Shown here: positions 37,449-50,869 of the stretch, one piece after another
Layout: every line of letters starts with the position of its first letter
How positions within the stretch are numbered: position 1 is the first letter of the stretch
Source of the DNA: Impatiens glandulifera
Taxonomy: Eukaryota > Streptophyta > Magnoliopsida > Ericales > Balsaminaceae
Reading direction: 5' to 3'
DNA length: 64,000 nt
NCBI RefSeq assembly: GCF_907164915.1
Contig: NC_061863.1
Location: 6,006,340-6,070,339 of the forward strand
Made by a program: the position numbers and the translations under genes
Notes under the pieces: generated by a model
What the model was told of the DNA's origin: nothing
Seen by the model: the letters and a program-made list of their open reading frames with translations, nothing else
Databases searched by the model: none

Positions 37449-40400
37449 TCATGTACCTTTTTTTGCAGCCCTGGTAAACATAGATCGGATATTTTGCGAT
37501 TTCCCCTCATCTCTTATCCTTTTGTTCTGTCTTGTGTTCTTTATGGCTTTTTTCTCAATTCCACTCTTTTCCTGACGAGGCAAGCAAAATTAGGAAATTT
37601 TACTACTTTAACAAGAATCCTAAACACTACAGCATCTTCAAATAGTGAAAATTCATAGAATTTACCAAATAACTCAATTTGATTAAAATATAAATAAAAT
37701 CTTTCAAAATTGAATTATAACTAAAATAAAGCACATAATTCAACTATGATCCAAAAGGGCCTAATAGAGGAATGCAACAGGGAGCTGTTATCGACTCCTC
37801 TGGTTCACCGGTATTCTGAGCCATTGCCCAAAGAACGAGTAGTTCATGTGGATGGAGTTTGTTTATACTCTTGTTTGAGTATTTTTGTTGTTAAATTTAT
37901 GACAAATTGTCACAATTTGAACTCTATTTTTTTTTGGAAGGTCCACCATTATATTGGGATTTTTGAGATTTAGTGGATCAATAAAAATGAGTTTTCTCCT
38001 TAAAAAAAATAAAGTACAATGATTTTCATTACACTTGTATTTATAGTAATTTTATAACCGATTCATTTTGCTTCTATCAAAATTTTAACAGTCTTACCTT
38101 AAACATGCATTCATCATCTAAATCTATTTTCTTTAAGATCATTGTAAAATTGTATGATCTAAACTTGATATTATAAGTAATATTAAAGACATGACTATAT
38201 TAAGTACATCAACCTAGCTATGTATGTATAAGTTTTGATTATTTTTTATTAAAAAAAAAAGAGGTATTGACTATATTGACACTAGCATACAATGGTATAT
38301 AAAAATTAAATATATAGAAGATATAGTTACACAAAAGCTATTATAGATGAAAATGACAACTTATTTTGAAATATAATTTCACTATATATTTCTATCAAAC
38401 CGATGAATTGAATAAAATTTATAAACTTTTGATATTGAAGCATCCTAATAGTTAGCTAATTTATCATTTTACCACAATTTAAAATGTTAGTCTAAAGTGA
38501 AGTCTAAAAATTTTAAGAGTTAAATTGAGATATAATACCAGTGATGGACTGAACAAAGCAGGACCATCTGCTGTAGTGGATTGATGCGTTTCTACATCAG
38601 GCGTCGCTTTATACATTTCTTGCAAGTCTAATCTGCAAATAAGGTTTTGATAGTATATACCATTAGAGGGCGTTTTTCTTTTTTGTAAAATAGAATGCGA
38701 GATGAACTTTTTCAAGATAGTAAATACTTAAGATGACTTTGTAACATCTTCAACCATGGTTCATCCTTTAGATACTCTCCAAGTATGGAAATTGCATCTG
38801 CTACTGTTAAATCGAAGAGAAACACAATGTAATAAGTCCATGGATGACTGACTGATAATACCGAGCAAATGAAAAACTGACGACAAATTTATTTCAACAT
38901 ACATGTTTTCTTGTCATCTTGAGCTGCGTAATTTTTATCTAATGCAAGAACAGCTTGCTTCAGCTGGTTCACCTACAAATTGATGAAAGTTCTCGTAAGG
39001 ACTAAAATCTTGAGAAAAAAGGATTACAAGCTTATATTCAATGCATTATCATATTTGGATCCTGATTTCAGAAAGAAACTGCCAATGATTTTTAATTTAA
39101 GTAGGAAAAATTCAAATACACTTTGTTGCCGAATGTAATCTCATCTGTATCTAGAGAAATTTAATAGATAAAATACTAATATAACAATGCATGGGATTTC
39201 AAATGATTTACTGATTCACCTTACAGACCATCCAAGACAAGACTTTAGAATCGTTAAGCCTAAAGAATTTTGAACATCCAATTTCTGCATCAAAGAGAGG
39301 TAAAAATGTATATCATTATAAAAGAACTAGTAGACTTCTCACAAAAAATAGGTCATAGATTGCAGTATGGAGCTATATTCAGGAGGCTGCACAATAATTT
39401 CAAATTATTTAGAAACACTTCTTGTTTCTAGATCTGAATCCGAATCCAATACAGATGAGAAACCGCCAATAAACTTTTTAATTTGTGTTTATAATTCCAA
39501 ACGTGATCAAAATCCCCAGTTGAGTTATCTTAACATCTAAGAACAAAAGACAAACATAATGCCCAAGTTGAGGCCTTCGTACTTTTTAAGGGAATTTCTC
39601 CATAGTTTATATATACAAGAAAAATAAATGCTGATTATTCAAATAATGGCCGATCTGGAAACAGTTTTTTGTGTGTAAAAAATCTCATCTAGATCAAGTT
39701 TTCAACCATAACTTAATTAGACAAGTTCATATACTATTTGTGGTTTCTCGTCAGGATTTGAATAGATACAGATTCAGATCCAGAAACAAGAGTATTTTCA
39801 GATGGGTACTGAAACTTAGGTATAGAAGAATAAGATCCAAAGTAAAGGACATGAATCATCGATTTCATTACCTTTTACATCACAAACCACTTCAATAGAT
39901 TTTTCTGCAATTGAAGATAGTTGTTGATAAGCAGGATATCCATTAATAAACAATATCTCATCTAGTTGCCTGAATTTCCCAGGATCATCTTCCCTCTGCA
40001 TTATGATGAAATATTCATCAAATAAAAAAAAAAAGAGTAAAATGCACCAAAATAATATATATATATACCTTCATCCGTGCATTGTCAAAGATAGGCAACA
40101 ACACGAAGACAGGATCAACTGGAGTTGCAGTATATAGACCACCATCTGTTCAAGAAAAAACATTTAGAAAAACTAAGTCTTCAAATGCAGACCCATTTGT
40201 AGAATAATAATAATAAGGCCTTTTATATAATATCATTACAGATAATTCACTGTAGTTGCAACAAACCCTGTATTAAAAAAAGACTATTTTATAGGTAACC
40301 ATATCCAATATCCATTAGTCAAATAAGCTCTGTGTTGTAATAATGTTCACTTACCTTCACAAACATAGTTCCCCAAGAACCAAGATCCATAGGCTTGCTT

Positions 40401-41026
40401 GAACCAGCTAAGTTCTTGAAGTTCTCCATTGACAAAGAGGTAGCACGTTTTGTTGCCTGTAATACAAGAGAAATTGTGGTAAATATGTGATAGCAACAAT
40501 TGATGTGAATATAACGTAGTGGAAGTTTGCTGCATAAACAAACCCAATTTGGAAACTAAATTTAATCAGAAGACATATTCAGAAATGTATTTATATTTCA
40601 GTACCTGGAAAAGGATTCAGACAGAGAAAGAAAAACAAGTTTCTAGATAGGGATAACTAATATGATAGAAAACAGTGAATTCTTCAAAATAATTCTTACC
40701 CAAAACAAACTCAAGATACGATTTAAAACGAAACTGAAACAAAAATATCCAGTTTCACAGAAATATCACTCTTTCGATAAAACAGAATCAATTGCAAAAA
40801 ACATGGAAAAAAGGCAAGGATCAATGGAGCTAGATGGTACAATGACCTGATTTTGGATGAAGAAGTGGCAAAAACTGTCCTATACGATTTTCAGCCCCGC
40901 CTGGATCTGTAGTCACAAATCTGTCATTTCGAGAATACATAATCGAGAGAAGAGTCTAATTCATATTTTTATAGTACCTGGTCCAACAAGAAGACGGGTT
41001 TCATTAAACCCTTCCCACCAAGTCAT
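37449..41026 (-). CDS. RNASEH2B: Ribonuclease H2 subunit B
   Basis: Predicted 279 residues; accessory subunit of the nuclear RNase H2 complex, which removes ribonucleotides and RNA-DNA hybrids. Ten coding exons: 40978-41026, 40847-40906, 40355-40456, 40069-40145, 39872-39995, 39220-39284, 38903-38972, 38728-38803, 38539-38632 and 37449-37571, all GT-AG with matching phases (total 840 nt). Diagnostic text: TRLLVGP, GQFLPLLHPKSG, FKQAYGSWFLGNYV, TPVDPVFVLLPIFD, and in the last exon SQNIRSMFTRAAKK, a PIP-box-like PCNA-binding tail as in the family. The start MTWWEG is fixed by an upstream in-frame TGA with no intervening ATG. A 5'-UTR exon ends at 41561 (donor AAG|GTAATC) and extends to about 41690. 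The last intron is 967 bp, so the final exon is easily missed. Confidence 0.9.
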
Positions 41027-41705
41027 AGCCTGTGAGAAATTTATAAACAAATGCGTTCATAATAAAACAATGTAGAATACACATCAGAATCACGCAAAAG
41101 AATTGATACTTCCTCAAAATTGTTAAATCTATAAGGCAAAATCAATATCAATGAGTAGTTATGAAGATTCTCTTCTGCAAACTCTTTTCTTTGATATTTT
41201 GGAGCTGTGTAATTACTATATACCAATGAATTTATCTTTTGCCCCTTTTCTCTGGATAAAAGAACCAAACTTAATCTGAAAACCTACTAAATAATAACAT
41301 TTCACTGAAATTATTCATACAGATGCACCTTGAACTCCTAAATCGCAAAACATTGATCATTTTAAAGATGCGATTATGATCTTTGAACATTCGAAACACA
41401 ATATTGCGCACATTCACGCGGATAGACTATATAACAGAGTGATTGCCTACTACAACTTGATACTTTCTCAATCACAAACATCCAGATTTCAAGCAATCGA
41501 TATATGTTTCATTCCTAATGATATGTGGATAGAAAATAGATCGGAAAACAAGTGGATTACCTTGACGTCGCCGGAAAACAGTGCAGTAGAAGGACGAACA
41601 AGAGAGAGAGAGTGTGTGTGTTGGCGGGAAATTCCGATATTTTGAGGAACGGTTCATTAACTAGGGCTTGCTCCATGTCTACTGAACCGTATTTTTTTAT
41701 TTTAC

Positions 41706-42850
41706 TTTTGTAGAATAAATAAATAAATTATACTAACTCACAAATAAACTATGTTATAATTTAAATACTTTTATTAAAAACATTCTAAACATAAATGCAC
41801 GTCATCTAAGTTTAAGTATGAATTGGAACGATTTATCGTAATTTTTTATTCATACCGTATATCGTACCACAGATATTTCGGTATAACGAAATCTCGATAG
41901 GATTCAAGTAATGTACCGAATATTTATGATATATCATGATTTCAGTACGGTGTTGGTATTATACTGTTTATATCGAATAATTTTAAATTTAATTATATTT
42001 TAATTTGATTTGATTTTCAATGTGATATTGTGGATCTTCTTAATGAGATGAGATAAATTAAAGTTTTGATGATGTTCTTATTCACCCCTTTTATTTTTGA
42101 AACATGTATTTAACTGGTTTATCTTAAAGTTTTTTGTTTTGGTTTCTACTCCGTTTATTTCGATTCATTGAATGACTTATGATTATTTACTAAGTGAGAG
42201 TGTTGTGTATTAGTATGTTCCATAAGTGAGTTTTGATTTTTGTCTAGTCCTTTTGGTTTTTCTTTTTTTTTTACATAATTCATTCACTAAATTACCTTAC
42301 CAAATTTCCTCTCTCTGTCACTCCTCTAAAAATAAATAAATTATAATAACTCACAATTAAATATATTATAATATAAATACTTTTTTTAATTCAATTAAAA
42401 ACGTCTAAATTTAAATGAGTTACAGACTAAATTTAGCTATGGGTGATTTATCTTAATTTTTTTTTATCTATATCGTATATAGTATAATTGAAAATTTCGG
42501 TATAAGAAAAACCATTAAGTTATTGTACCGTTATTTTTGTATAACGAAATTTCGGTATGAACCAAGTATCAATATTCGAAGGTATATCACGAATTCAGTA
42601 CGGTATCGATATTATACCGTTTATAACAAATAATATTAAAGTTTAATTATATTTTGATTTGATTTTCAGTACGACATTGTGGATCTTTTTGATGAGATTG
42701 GAAGAAAATATTAAAGTTTTGAGATTGCTCTTATCTGCCCCTTTTGTTTTTTGAAACAGGTGTTTAACCTATTTGTCCCAAATTTTTGGTTTTGTAGTTT
42801 TGGTTTCTAGTCGGTTTGTTTCGATTTACTAGAGGACTTGTGATTGTTTA
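41706..42850. repeat. Diverged direct duplication, about 0.53 kb unit, period about 620 bp
   Basis: About 41706-42230 and 42325-42850 share, in order, AATAAATAAATTATA..AACTCACA, ATTTCGGTATAACGAAAT, TTCAGTACGGT..T.GTATTATAC, ATTTTGATTTGATTTTCA.T, ATTGTGGATCTT and TTGGTTTCTA.TC.GTTT. No coding capacity. Possibly two copies of a dispersed non-autonomous element inserted side by side. Confidence 0.7.
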
Positions 42851-42892
42851 TTAGGTGTGGGGACTGTCCATTCCCATGTTTTTTATAGGAAT

Positions 42893-43036
42893 ATAAACGG
42901 GGCAGGTTAAGTAAATAGCTCGCAAACACACTTAACCAATTAATTAGGCGCATATTTGTTGCCTGACGGACTCGAACCGGCCATGACATAAGGAAGGCTG
43001 AGAATATCCATATCTTGTTGTTGTTAGGCTAGAAGA
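42893..43036 (+). repeat. Dispersed repeat with AATTAATTAGGCG core
   Basis: GCAGGTTAAGTAAATAGCTC, CAAACACACTTAACCAATTA, CTGACGGACTCGAACCGG and GGCTAGAAGAGGAG. Related to 33107-33245 and to the adjacent copy at 43046. Confidence 0.6.
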
Positions 43037-43045
43037 GGAGATTAA

Positions 43046-43205
43046 AAATGGGACAGCGGATTAAGGACATAGCCCGCAAACACACTTAACCGTTTAATTA
43101 GACGCAGAACTTGCCGTCTGACGAGCTCGGACACAGGACCTCAGAGAGAGGCTGGAAATATTCACCTTTTGTTCTATGAGTGAGTTATAGTTTTTGTCTT
43201 GTCCC
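43046..43205 (+). repeat. Dispersed repeat, second adjacent copy
   Basis: GCGGATTAAGGACATAGCCC, CAAACACACTTAACCGTTTA, CTGACGAGCTCGGACACAGG and GAGGCTGGAAATATTCACC align in order with the preceding copy. Confidence 0.6.
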
Positions 43206-44470
43206 ATTTGGGTTTTGTTTTTGGCATCATCGAAATTGACTGATCTGATTTTGCGGTGCTCTTCTGCGTTGACAATGACGGCAAACAATTGTTATTTTTT
43301 ATTCTTTTAATGAGATTAATTTTATTAAAAAATATATATTTTAATTTGATTTAAAAAATTATGTTTTTATATTTAAATTTAAATTAAATTTGTTTAGTGA
43401 AATAAAAAGAAATTAAAATTGAATTTGAAATATATTATTGGACTCTTTTCTATAAGTATTGATATATATTATTGGACTATTTTAGTTTTATAATTGTAGT
43501 GGAATTTTTTTAACACATTAGTAAATTTCTTCAAATTTTAATTTGGAAATAATTTGTTTGTTTAGCAAAAATCCAACAATTAAACAGTGATTTATACCAA
43601 TTAATTAAAATTTTGTGATCAAGAGAAAAGAAGTGTTTCGTGTATGTCTCATTTTCAAATTCTTTTTTTCTGTTTTTTTTTTTAATTTTGTCGACTAGGA
43701 TTTTTAGGAGTGCGTTTTTTGTGTTGAGGCTCGAAGAGGTTGCTATTCATATGCATACGGAGCAATATCGACATTATCAATGTGGTTGCTGTTAAAAAAA
43801 TTGTTTCTAAAGATCTTAAATGGACTTCATAGTACATGATACCAATGGACACCAACATGTTCTTCGGTTTTCTTAGGTAATTTGTTCTTAAGAAAAATTG
43901 AATATTGGCTTTCGTTTGTTCTTTTGATTCACTCGGCTTACATTTTGTTATGGAGGACAATTGAATCTTGTGTTTTTTTGTTCTTTTGGTTCACATGGTT
44001 TGTTTCGAAAGATGTTTGACATCTTTTTTCTTTGCGAAAACTTATTTTGTTTGAGTTTAATGTTGTTTTCATGTTTTATATTCTTATTCTTTCTATTTTA
44101 TAAATAAATTTTTATTTTATTTTAATGAGAAGAATTTTAATAATAATAAAAAATTGTTTAGACAGATAATAACTTACATAAAAAGAGATATACTCGAAGA
44201 TAGTCCATCACATGACTAGAGCAATATTCTAGATACATCTACTTTAACTTCACCAAGTAACAAAAAAGCTTACCATGTATACTTTCTTACGTCTCCTAAT
44301 TTGAATATTAATTAAAATATTGTCTTTATAACAGAAAAATTCAAATAAAACAAATATTTTATTATGCATATCATGAACAATATACATTAAAGTGATAAAG
44401 ATGAAAAATAGTCTAAAAAAGAAGACCTTAAAACAAGGAGAAAATAACACAATAGCATTTGCTTGCGTAA
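43206..44470. other. AT-rich spacer upstream of the GDSL gene
   Basis: No gene seen; short frames on the minus strand (43682-43960, 44250-44450) have no recognisable protein features. Confidence 0.55.
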
Positions 44471-44476
44471 TATATA
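44471..44476 (+). promoter_or_regulatory. Candidate TATA box of the GDSL gene
   Basis: TATATA, 100 bases upstream of the ATG. A second AT-rich candidate (TATATAATA) lies about 60 bases upstream, so the choice is uncertain. Confidence 0.4.
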
Positions 44477-44570
44477 CACAATATTAGTTTTTGTCCATTT
44501 CAATTCACATATATAATATGTACATCCTTTTCCCAATTTTATAGAGAGAAATTAATTAAACAAGAGAAAA

Positions 44571-46296
44571 ATGGTTGGTTACGATATAATGGGGATGCGT
44601 CGAAGTTGGCTTCCGGTGGCGACAACCGCGGCGGTGATGATGACGATGGTGGCGGTGGTGACCGGAGCTTCTGTGCCGGCTATGTTCGTGTTTGGAGATT
44701 CGTTGGTGGATAATGGGAATAATAATTTCCTTAATAGCATTGCCAAGTCGAATTACTATCCTTATGGAATTGACTTTCCCGGAGGCTTCACGGGAAGATT
44801 TTCCAATGGCGAAAACTTTGTTGATACTCTAGGTAAATATTATTTAGTAACACTTCTTTAGTTTGAATTTGAATGAAAAAATGTTAATTTTGTTACTATT
44901 TATAACGTTTTTTTGGTTAATAATGATTTTTTTGGTTATATATTATAGGACGTTACATTGGTATTCCAGCACCACCTCCATTTGCAAATCCTTCCACCAC
45001 CGGACCTCGAATATTCGGAGGAGTCAATTATGCATCCGCTGCGGCTGGTATCCTCGACGAAACCGGCAAACATTATGTAATATTATATATAGTCATTTCC
45101 TTTTCAAAGAATTTAATTATATACAACAAAAACATAATCCTCAAAAAGAAATATTACACAACAAAAATTGGATATAATTTGTTTATAATGAGCTCCTTGT
45201 TATTACTTGAAAAAACAAAATTTTGAAGAAAATAACCAAACTTAAAATCAAATACTCATTTATCTTATACATAAATAACAATTTTAATGATTTGCATAAA
45301 CAGGGCGATAGGTATAGTTTGAGTCAACAAACACAAAATTTTATATCAACGGTCTCCCAAATGAACAGAATGATGAGCCGAAATAATGTAACTCATTATC
45401 TCTCGAGATGCATCGCGGTTATGGTGTTCGGAAGCAACGACTACATTAACAACTACCTCCTTCCTTCCTTGTACTCGTCTAGCGAGATTTACAGACCTGA
45501 AGATTACGCAAATCTTCTCCTCAATCATTATGCGCGTCAACTCGTGGTATATTCCTTATTATTTTGTTATGTTTTTATTATTCAAATTGTTTTGCCAAGG
45601 ATATGCAATTTATTTATAATTATTCAATTTATATATACTTGGCAGACCTTGTATAGTTTGGGTTTGAGGAAGTTTTTCCTACCCGGAGTTGGCCCACTTG
45701 GTTGTATACCAAACCAGTTGGCAACGGGTCAGGCCCCACCCGGAAGGTGTTTGGATCATGTGAATCGGATCTTAGGCCCGTTTAATGAAGGGCTGAGATC
45801 TCTTGTTGCAAGACTTAATAGTGGAAACCACCCTGGTGCCATTTTTGTCTATGGCAACTCATATGGAGTTCTTGGTGACATCCTTAACACCCCAGCCAAT
45901 TATGGTAAGTAATATTAACAACCTTTGAAAATACATAGTTAGACAAAGGTTGATACATTTTTAATCCAATTCCAATAGATATTTTCAAATTAGATAAAGG
46001 TTGATACATTATAAAATTAGTTATAATTAATTATTTACTTGGATTCTATGATCTCTATATATATAGGGTTAAATGTGGTGAATAGAGCTTGTTGTGGAAT
46101 AGGAAGGAACCAAGGGCAGATAACATGTCTTCCATTTGCAGTCCCTTGCTTCAACAGGAGTCGATACTTGTTTTGGGATGCCTTCCATCCAACGCAAGCA
46201 GTCAATTTTATCCTCGCTCGTCGAGCTTTTATTGGCCCGCCTAACGATTGTTATCCCATCAATGTCCGACAAATGATTGCTTTCAATAGTTTTTAG
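44571..46296 (+). CDS. GDSL esterase/lipase (SGNH hydrolase)
   Basis: Predicted 373-residue secreted lipid or ester hydrolase. Five exons: 44571-44832, 44949-45076, 45304-45546, 45646-45904 and 46067-46296, GT-AG with consistent phases, the usual plant GDSL layout. N-terminal signal peptide about residues 1-33 after a short basic stretch; in-frame Met7 and Met9 are alternative starts. SGNH blocks: nucleophile Ser in FVFGDSLVDNGNN, Gly in NYASAAAGI, Asn in VFGSNDYINN, and the Asp-His pair in DAFHPTQAV. GVGPLGCIPNQ is also typical. The length is normal and no defect is seen. Natural substrate unknown. No coding neighbour for 4 kb upstream and 6 kb downstream. Confidence 0.93.
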
Positions 46297-49200
46297 AATA
46301 AACTACTTTATCATCATGTGTAATGATCATATATAGATTATAATGTCTCCTTAAGTATATGTATTTGTGTGTGTGCAATAAGCTAGCTAATGAATATGAA
46401 AAGTTGTGTGAATTATATAGACATTATATATTGTCTTTTTTATTTATTACTTGTATTGTAAAGCAACATAACTTCACTTCATACAAGCAAGGGATAAAAC
46501 AAATATATTATATATATGAAAAACATAATAAAAGTACGATTTAATTAGCTAAACTTGAGAGAATTGTATAAAAGACTAAATGAGTCCAGCACTAAAAATA
46601 CTATAATTAAAATGAATGTTTGTTGTGAAATATTGTTCTAACTTTCTTTAAGAAATAAACTCTTGTATTCAAACTCATTAGGATATAATTGAAATTTCAA
46701 AATTTTTACTTGAGAGACTAAATTTTTTAGATTTGATTTCTACTAAAAAAATATTTTAAATTGAATTTGAAAGCTATAAATATAGGTTAATCTTGTATTA
46801 AAACGTAATTAAATAAACGTCAAATGTATCAATTTGTCAACAACGTCTAGTTTGATTTTTTACCTCAATTTTTATAGTTTATAAATAATTATCTTTAAAA
46901 TAATTGAATTTTTAAGAAAAAAAGAATTTCATTTAATAAGTTCTAAACCCTAATTTATCTAAGATATAACACTTATGAAAAATATTATCCTTAAAATACT
47001 CAAAATTTATTTAATTAAGTATTTACATAATCAAAATACAAAAATATATATATATTAAAGTTTTTAAAAAAAAGTTCTCCCTAGGTATATTTTTGTTTTC
47101 ATTAATAAGTTTAGATTATCTGTTTGTTTTTATTTAATTAGAGTAAGTTAGATTAGTTTAATTAAGTTAACTAGTTTTTGATTCCTTTATTTTTTTTTTT
47201 GAAATTAAATAAGAATTAACATGACACCATACATAGCCCCCGGCTTAAACTCAAAATATTTTTAGATGGAATAACCATTTAATCTCTTAAACAGACTATT
47301 ATCACAGGTTACCTTGGTGGGGTTAATTCCTTTAAATTATTATTTTAAATAAGATTATTTCTTTTTAAAAAGGAATAATCATTTTGTTTTCTCTTTTATT
47401 ATTTTTATTAGTTAATTGATTAAGTTAATTAATAATTTATTTTTATTTAACAATGATTTTGTAGAATTTTGAAAAATAAATCATTACGGGCAAAATTAAG
47501 AAAAAAAAAACGTGTGAACTTCATAATTTTCAAGAACATCCAAGAATCATAGCTACTCTCTCAATCGAGCTTGAATGAGAAAGGAAAAGGAAACAAGAGA
47601 AATGACTTGGTCATTTTTAATTAAAAAATCAATGCCATGAGACTAGCATGATACTTAGACTTGACATTTTAATTAATTAAAAAAATATCATTTTTTTTTA
47701 CAAAGTAGTGTTAAATGATCTTGGACCTTAGGGTGAAAAAATTTCAAAAAAAATATTATACTTTGAGATAATTAAACCCAAAAGAAAGTGCTTAAATTTT
47801 TTAATAAGTATTTTGCTCTTTTTACATTCCTTATACATCATTTTGTTTGAAAAAAAGAAATGATCGGAAAATGGGAAAGAGGAAAGAGAAATGAGTTGTG
47901 ACTTACAAATCAACATCATAAAATGGTGTTAAATCAAAACATGATATAATCCTTGATTTTTCAAGTGATTTTGTTGCAAGTTGCAACTAATTTAATAGAC
48001 AATAAATGAAAAGATAAAACAAGTTCAAAAGTATCCAAACACAAAAGAAATAATACAAAATCAAATAACTTAAAACTAAAACAATTTCATCAAATATCTC
48101 TTTATCAATTTTAGTTATAGTTCATAACATAATAATTCTAAAGTAGGAGTAGAGCTTGCTCCTGCCTTTTCCAGGTTTGTCCGATCATGTAAATACAGTT
48201 GGTATATTGTTTTGAAGAATCGTCGCGACCCACAACAACAGAGAGAAGAGTCGTCGGAGAGAAATGTTATGTCGTGCTGACTCGTGATAATGTCATGATC
48301 ATGTCAATTTGTAATAGTGTAGTGATCGTATCGTCTCGTGTTTATGTCGTGTCCAACCCAAAATTCGGGTGATATAATTTTGTATCGTTTCGTACTAATA
48401 TCGTGTTGACCCAACCAATTGTTCAACTCTACTAGCTGACCACCTTAATTGCTCCATCGTTTTTTGTTTTTTTGGGCTAAATAATCTATTGCTGCCAATA
48501 AAGATAAAATGACGTAATACTAATGGAGCTATAATGTATCATAATAATTTTATTGGGTAGTGAGCAAAATCAAACAAAATAAATATATTCATCTCAAACA
48601 AATGAAAATATGTATTTCAAATGTTCTTTGGAGCAAAATCCTTATTATCCCAAAATTTTATATACATCTCCTACATAAATTATTTCTTAACATTAATGTC
48701 CATTTTTCTAAATTTAAAATATATATTACTCTTATGTAAGTGTAAAAAGTCTTCTTAAAAAAAAAAATACTCACTCAAAATTGAACTGAATATCATATAT
48801 ATTTTTAAATAATAAAAAAATATGGGTTAATAAAAAGTAAAAAATAAGATGAATTATACACAATCTATTTAAACTTATCAAGTTACTATTACCAATACAT
48901 ACTATTAAAAAAGGTGAATATAACTCACATAATGTAATATATATGAGCCTATCAGACGTCTAGTATAAAATAAATACCAAAATGAGACTAATATAAAAAA
49001 ATTATCTATCATATATCATGTATCATATTCATATTTTTACTTTCTTCCTATTATATGTAAGTACCTTATTCTTTATATGCATTCACCAAATAAATATATA
49101 TATATTTATATAAAAAAATACAAATATTTAAATATAAATTGAAGCGACTCTTGTCATTCTTGACTCTTAATATTATGTTCGATTATGAAATATCTACGGA

Positions 49201-50869
49201 ATTGAAGAACCTCTTCAATTTATATAATTAGGTGGCATTTCTTCTAATATTTCAATTAAATTGGAATGTAAAATTTTATTATTTTATTCTTCTATAAACA
49301 TTATAAATTAGAAAATGGTTGGTTCCGAGTTGACTCGTAGTGAAGAGCTAGTCTCTGAAAATACTTTAGGAGTTTGAAATTTTTTTATTATATTTCCCGA
49401 AAATGCATTAGGAGTTTGGAAAAAAAAAATCTTTATGGTTTGGGAAAAACAATCTTTATATTCCTCAAAAATAATGTTTATGGTGATTTTGAGGAGATAT
49501 AGAAAATTTTAGATAAAAAGATTTAAATGTTATTAATATATAAGGATATGTCCCTTTAGCCAATGGAGCTGAAATAATTAAAGAGAGTTATCTCCAATCA
49601 CTAACATTAGCATAAAAAAAAGTAGGAATAGATAAATAACACATAAATCGATGACTATGCGGATCTTCAGACATATATGAAATAGAATAAAGATGACCAA
49701 GTTACTTATTAGATTCTTTACTTTTCAAATCATATTGTACTGACAATTACGAGTAGCATTATGCACTTCAATCACCAGTTATTGTGGGTAAAGTTCACTA
49801 TACTTCAAGGGTCAACTACCCTAGGGAAAGGCCACCCCTATCCTAACAGGGGTCAATGTCTACCCGCATCCATATACATTTACAAGTAGTTTGGACCCTA
49901 ACTTGTTAGCCTTCATTGATGATATTGTCAAGAATGAAGAAAAGTAGAAGAGGGGACAATGAATGAAGCTTGACTTTTTAGATTTTTCGCCTTTCAATTG
50001 TACCAATTTTTTAAACCCCGTCCTTTTGTCTTTGCTAAGAGATATGAGAGAAATATTATATTATTGGTGGGCACATCAAATCAAGTTGGTAATCACTCCT
50101 TGTTGCTTTAAAAGCTACAATTGTTATATTTGTAATTCATAAATTAAATCAAATAGGCCGGAAATAAAATTTCAAAGACAATAGTTGCAAAGTTTAAAAC
50201 CAGACCAACGTGACCAGATCCCTTGACTAAGGCGCTTTGCTGGTGCGTTTGCATCAAAACATTCTTGCTTTTGATTATGTCCATAAAAAAAAGCTCAAAT
50301 GGGACAAGAAGGTCTCGTGAGTGAGTGAACTAACTTTTATTTAACAATAAGACCCCACTTTAAAAAATAATAATTTAAAATAATATTTTAATAATTTATT
50401 TAATAAATTGAGTGATTTAATAAAGGAGAATACGTGAAATCATTAAATAAATTATTTTTATTTGATTTAAAAAATAGTGTATTTTTGAAAAAAGATTTAG
50501 AAAATATTATAAAATAATAATGTTTTTTAAATATAAAAATATTTTAATATTTTAATTAATAAAATAAATATTAATGTTTAAAAAAAATAAAAAAAATAAT
50601 ATTTTGATTATAGTTAAAAAAAATTAAATAAAATAATTTAATAACTAATATATATATATATATTTTAATTATATAAATATTCTAACTATTAATTCACTTA
50701 ATTTATTAACTAAAATATTAAAATATATTAATTTATTTTTATTAAATTTATATTTTGTATTATTTTTTTTAATAAGATTTTAAAATAACTCATTTATTTT
50801 ATCAGAAAAATAATCCTAATAATCAAAATCCCTTATCAAAAGTAATTATATTTTATTTATAGAATGGGC
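46297..50869. other. Long AT-rich region without a recognised gene
   Basis: Only short frames. 48160-48440 is less AT-rich, with repeated TCGTG/ATCGTGT text, and looks like a remnant of a mobile element of unknown class. Nothing else assignable. Confidence 0.5.

Noticed and set aside
37372..37575. Plus-strand ORF of 67 codons
   Set aside because: It is the opposite strand of the last RNASEH2B exon, which has family-specific sequence and exact splice and phase agreement.
38479..38538. RNASEH2B ending by read-through of exon 9 to the stop near 38479
   Set aside because: The read-through tail has no family similarity, whereas the donor at 38538 joins in frame to a PIP-box exon.
48160..48440. 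Possible coding or transposon segment with TCGTG repeats
   Set aside because: No open frame, termini or recognisable family.
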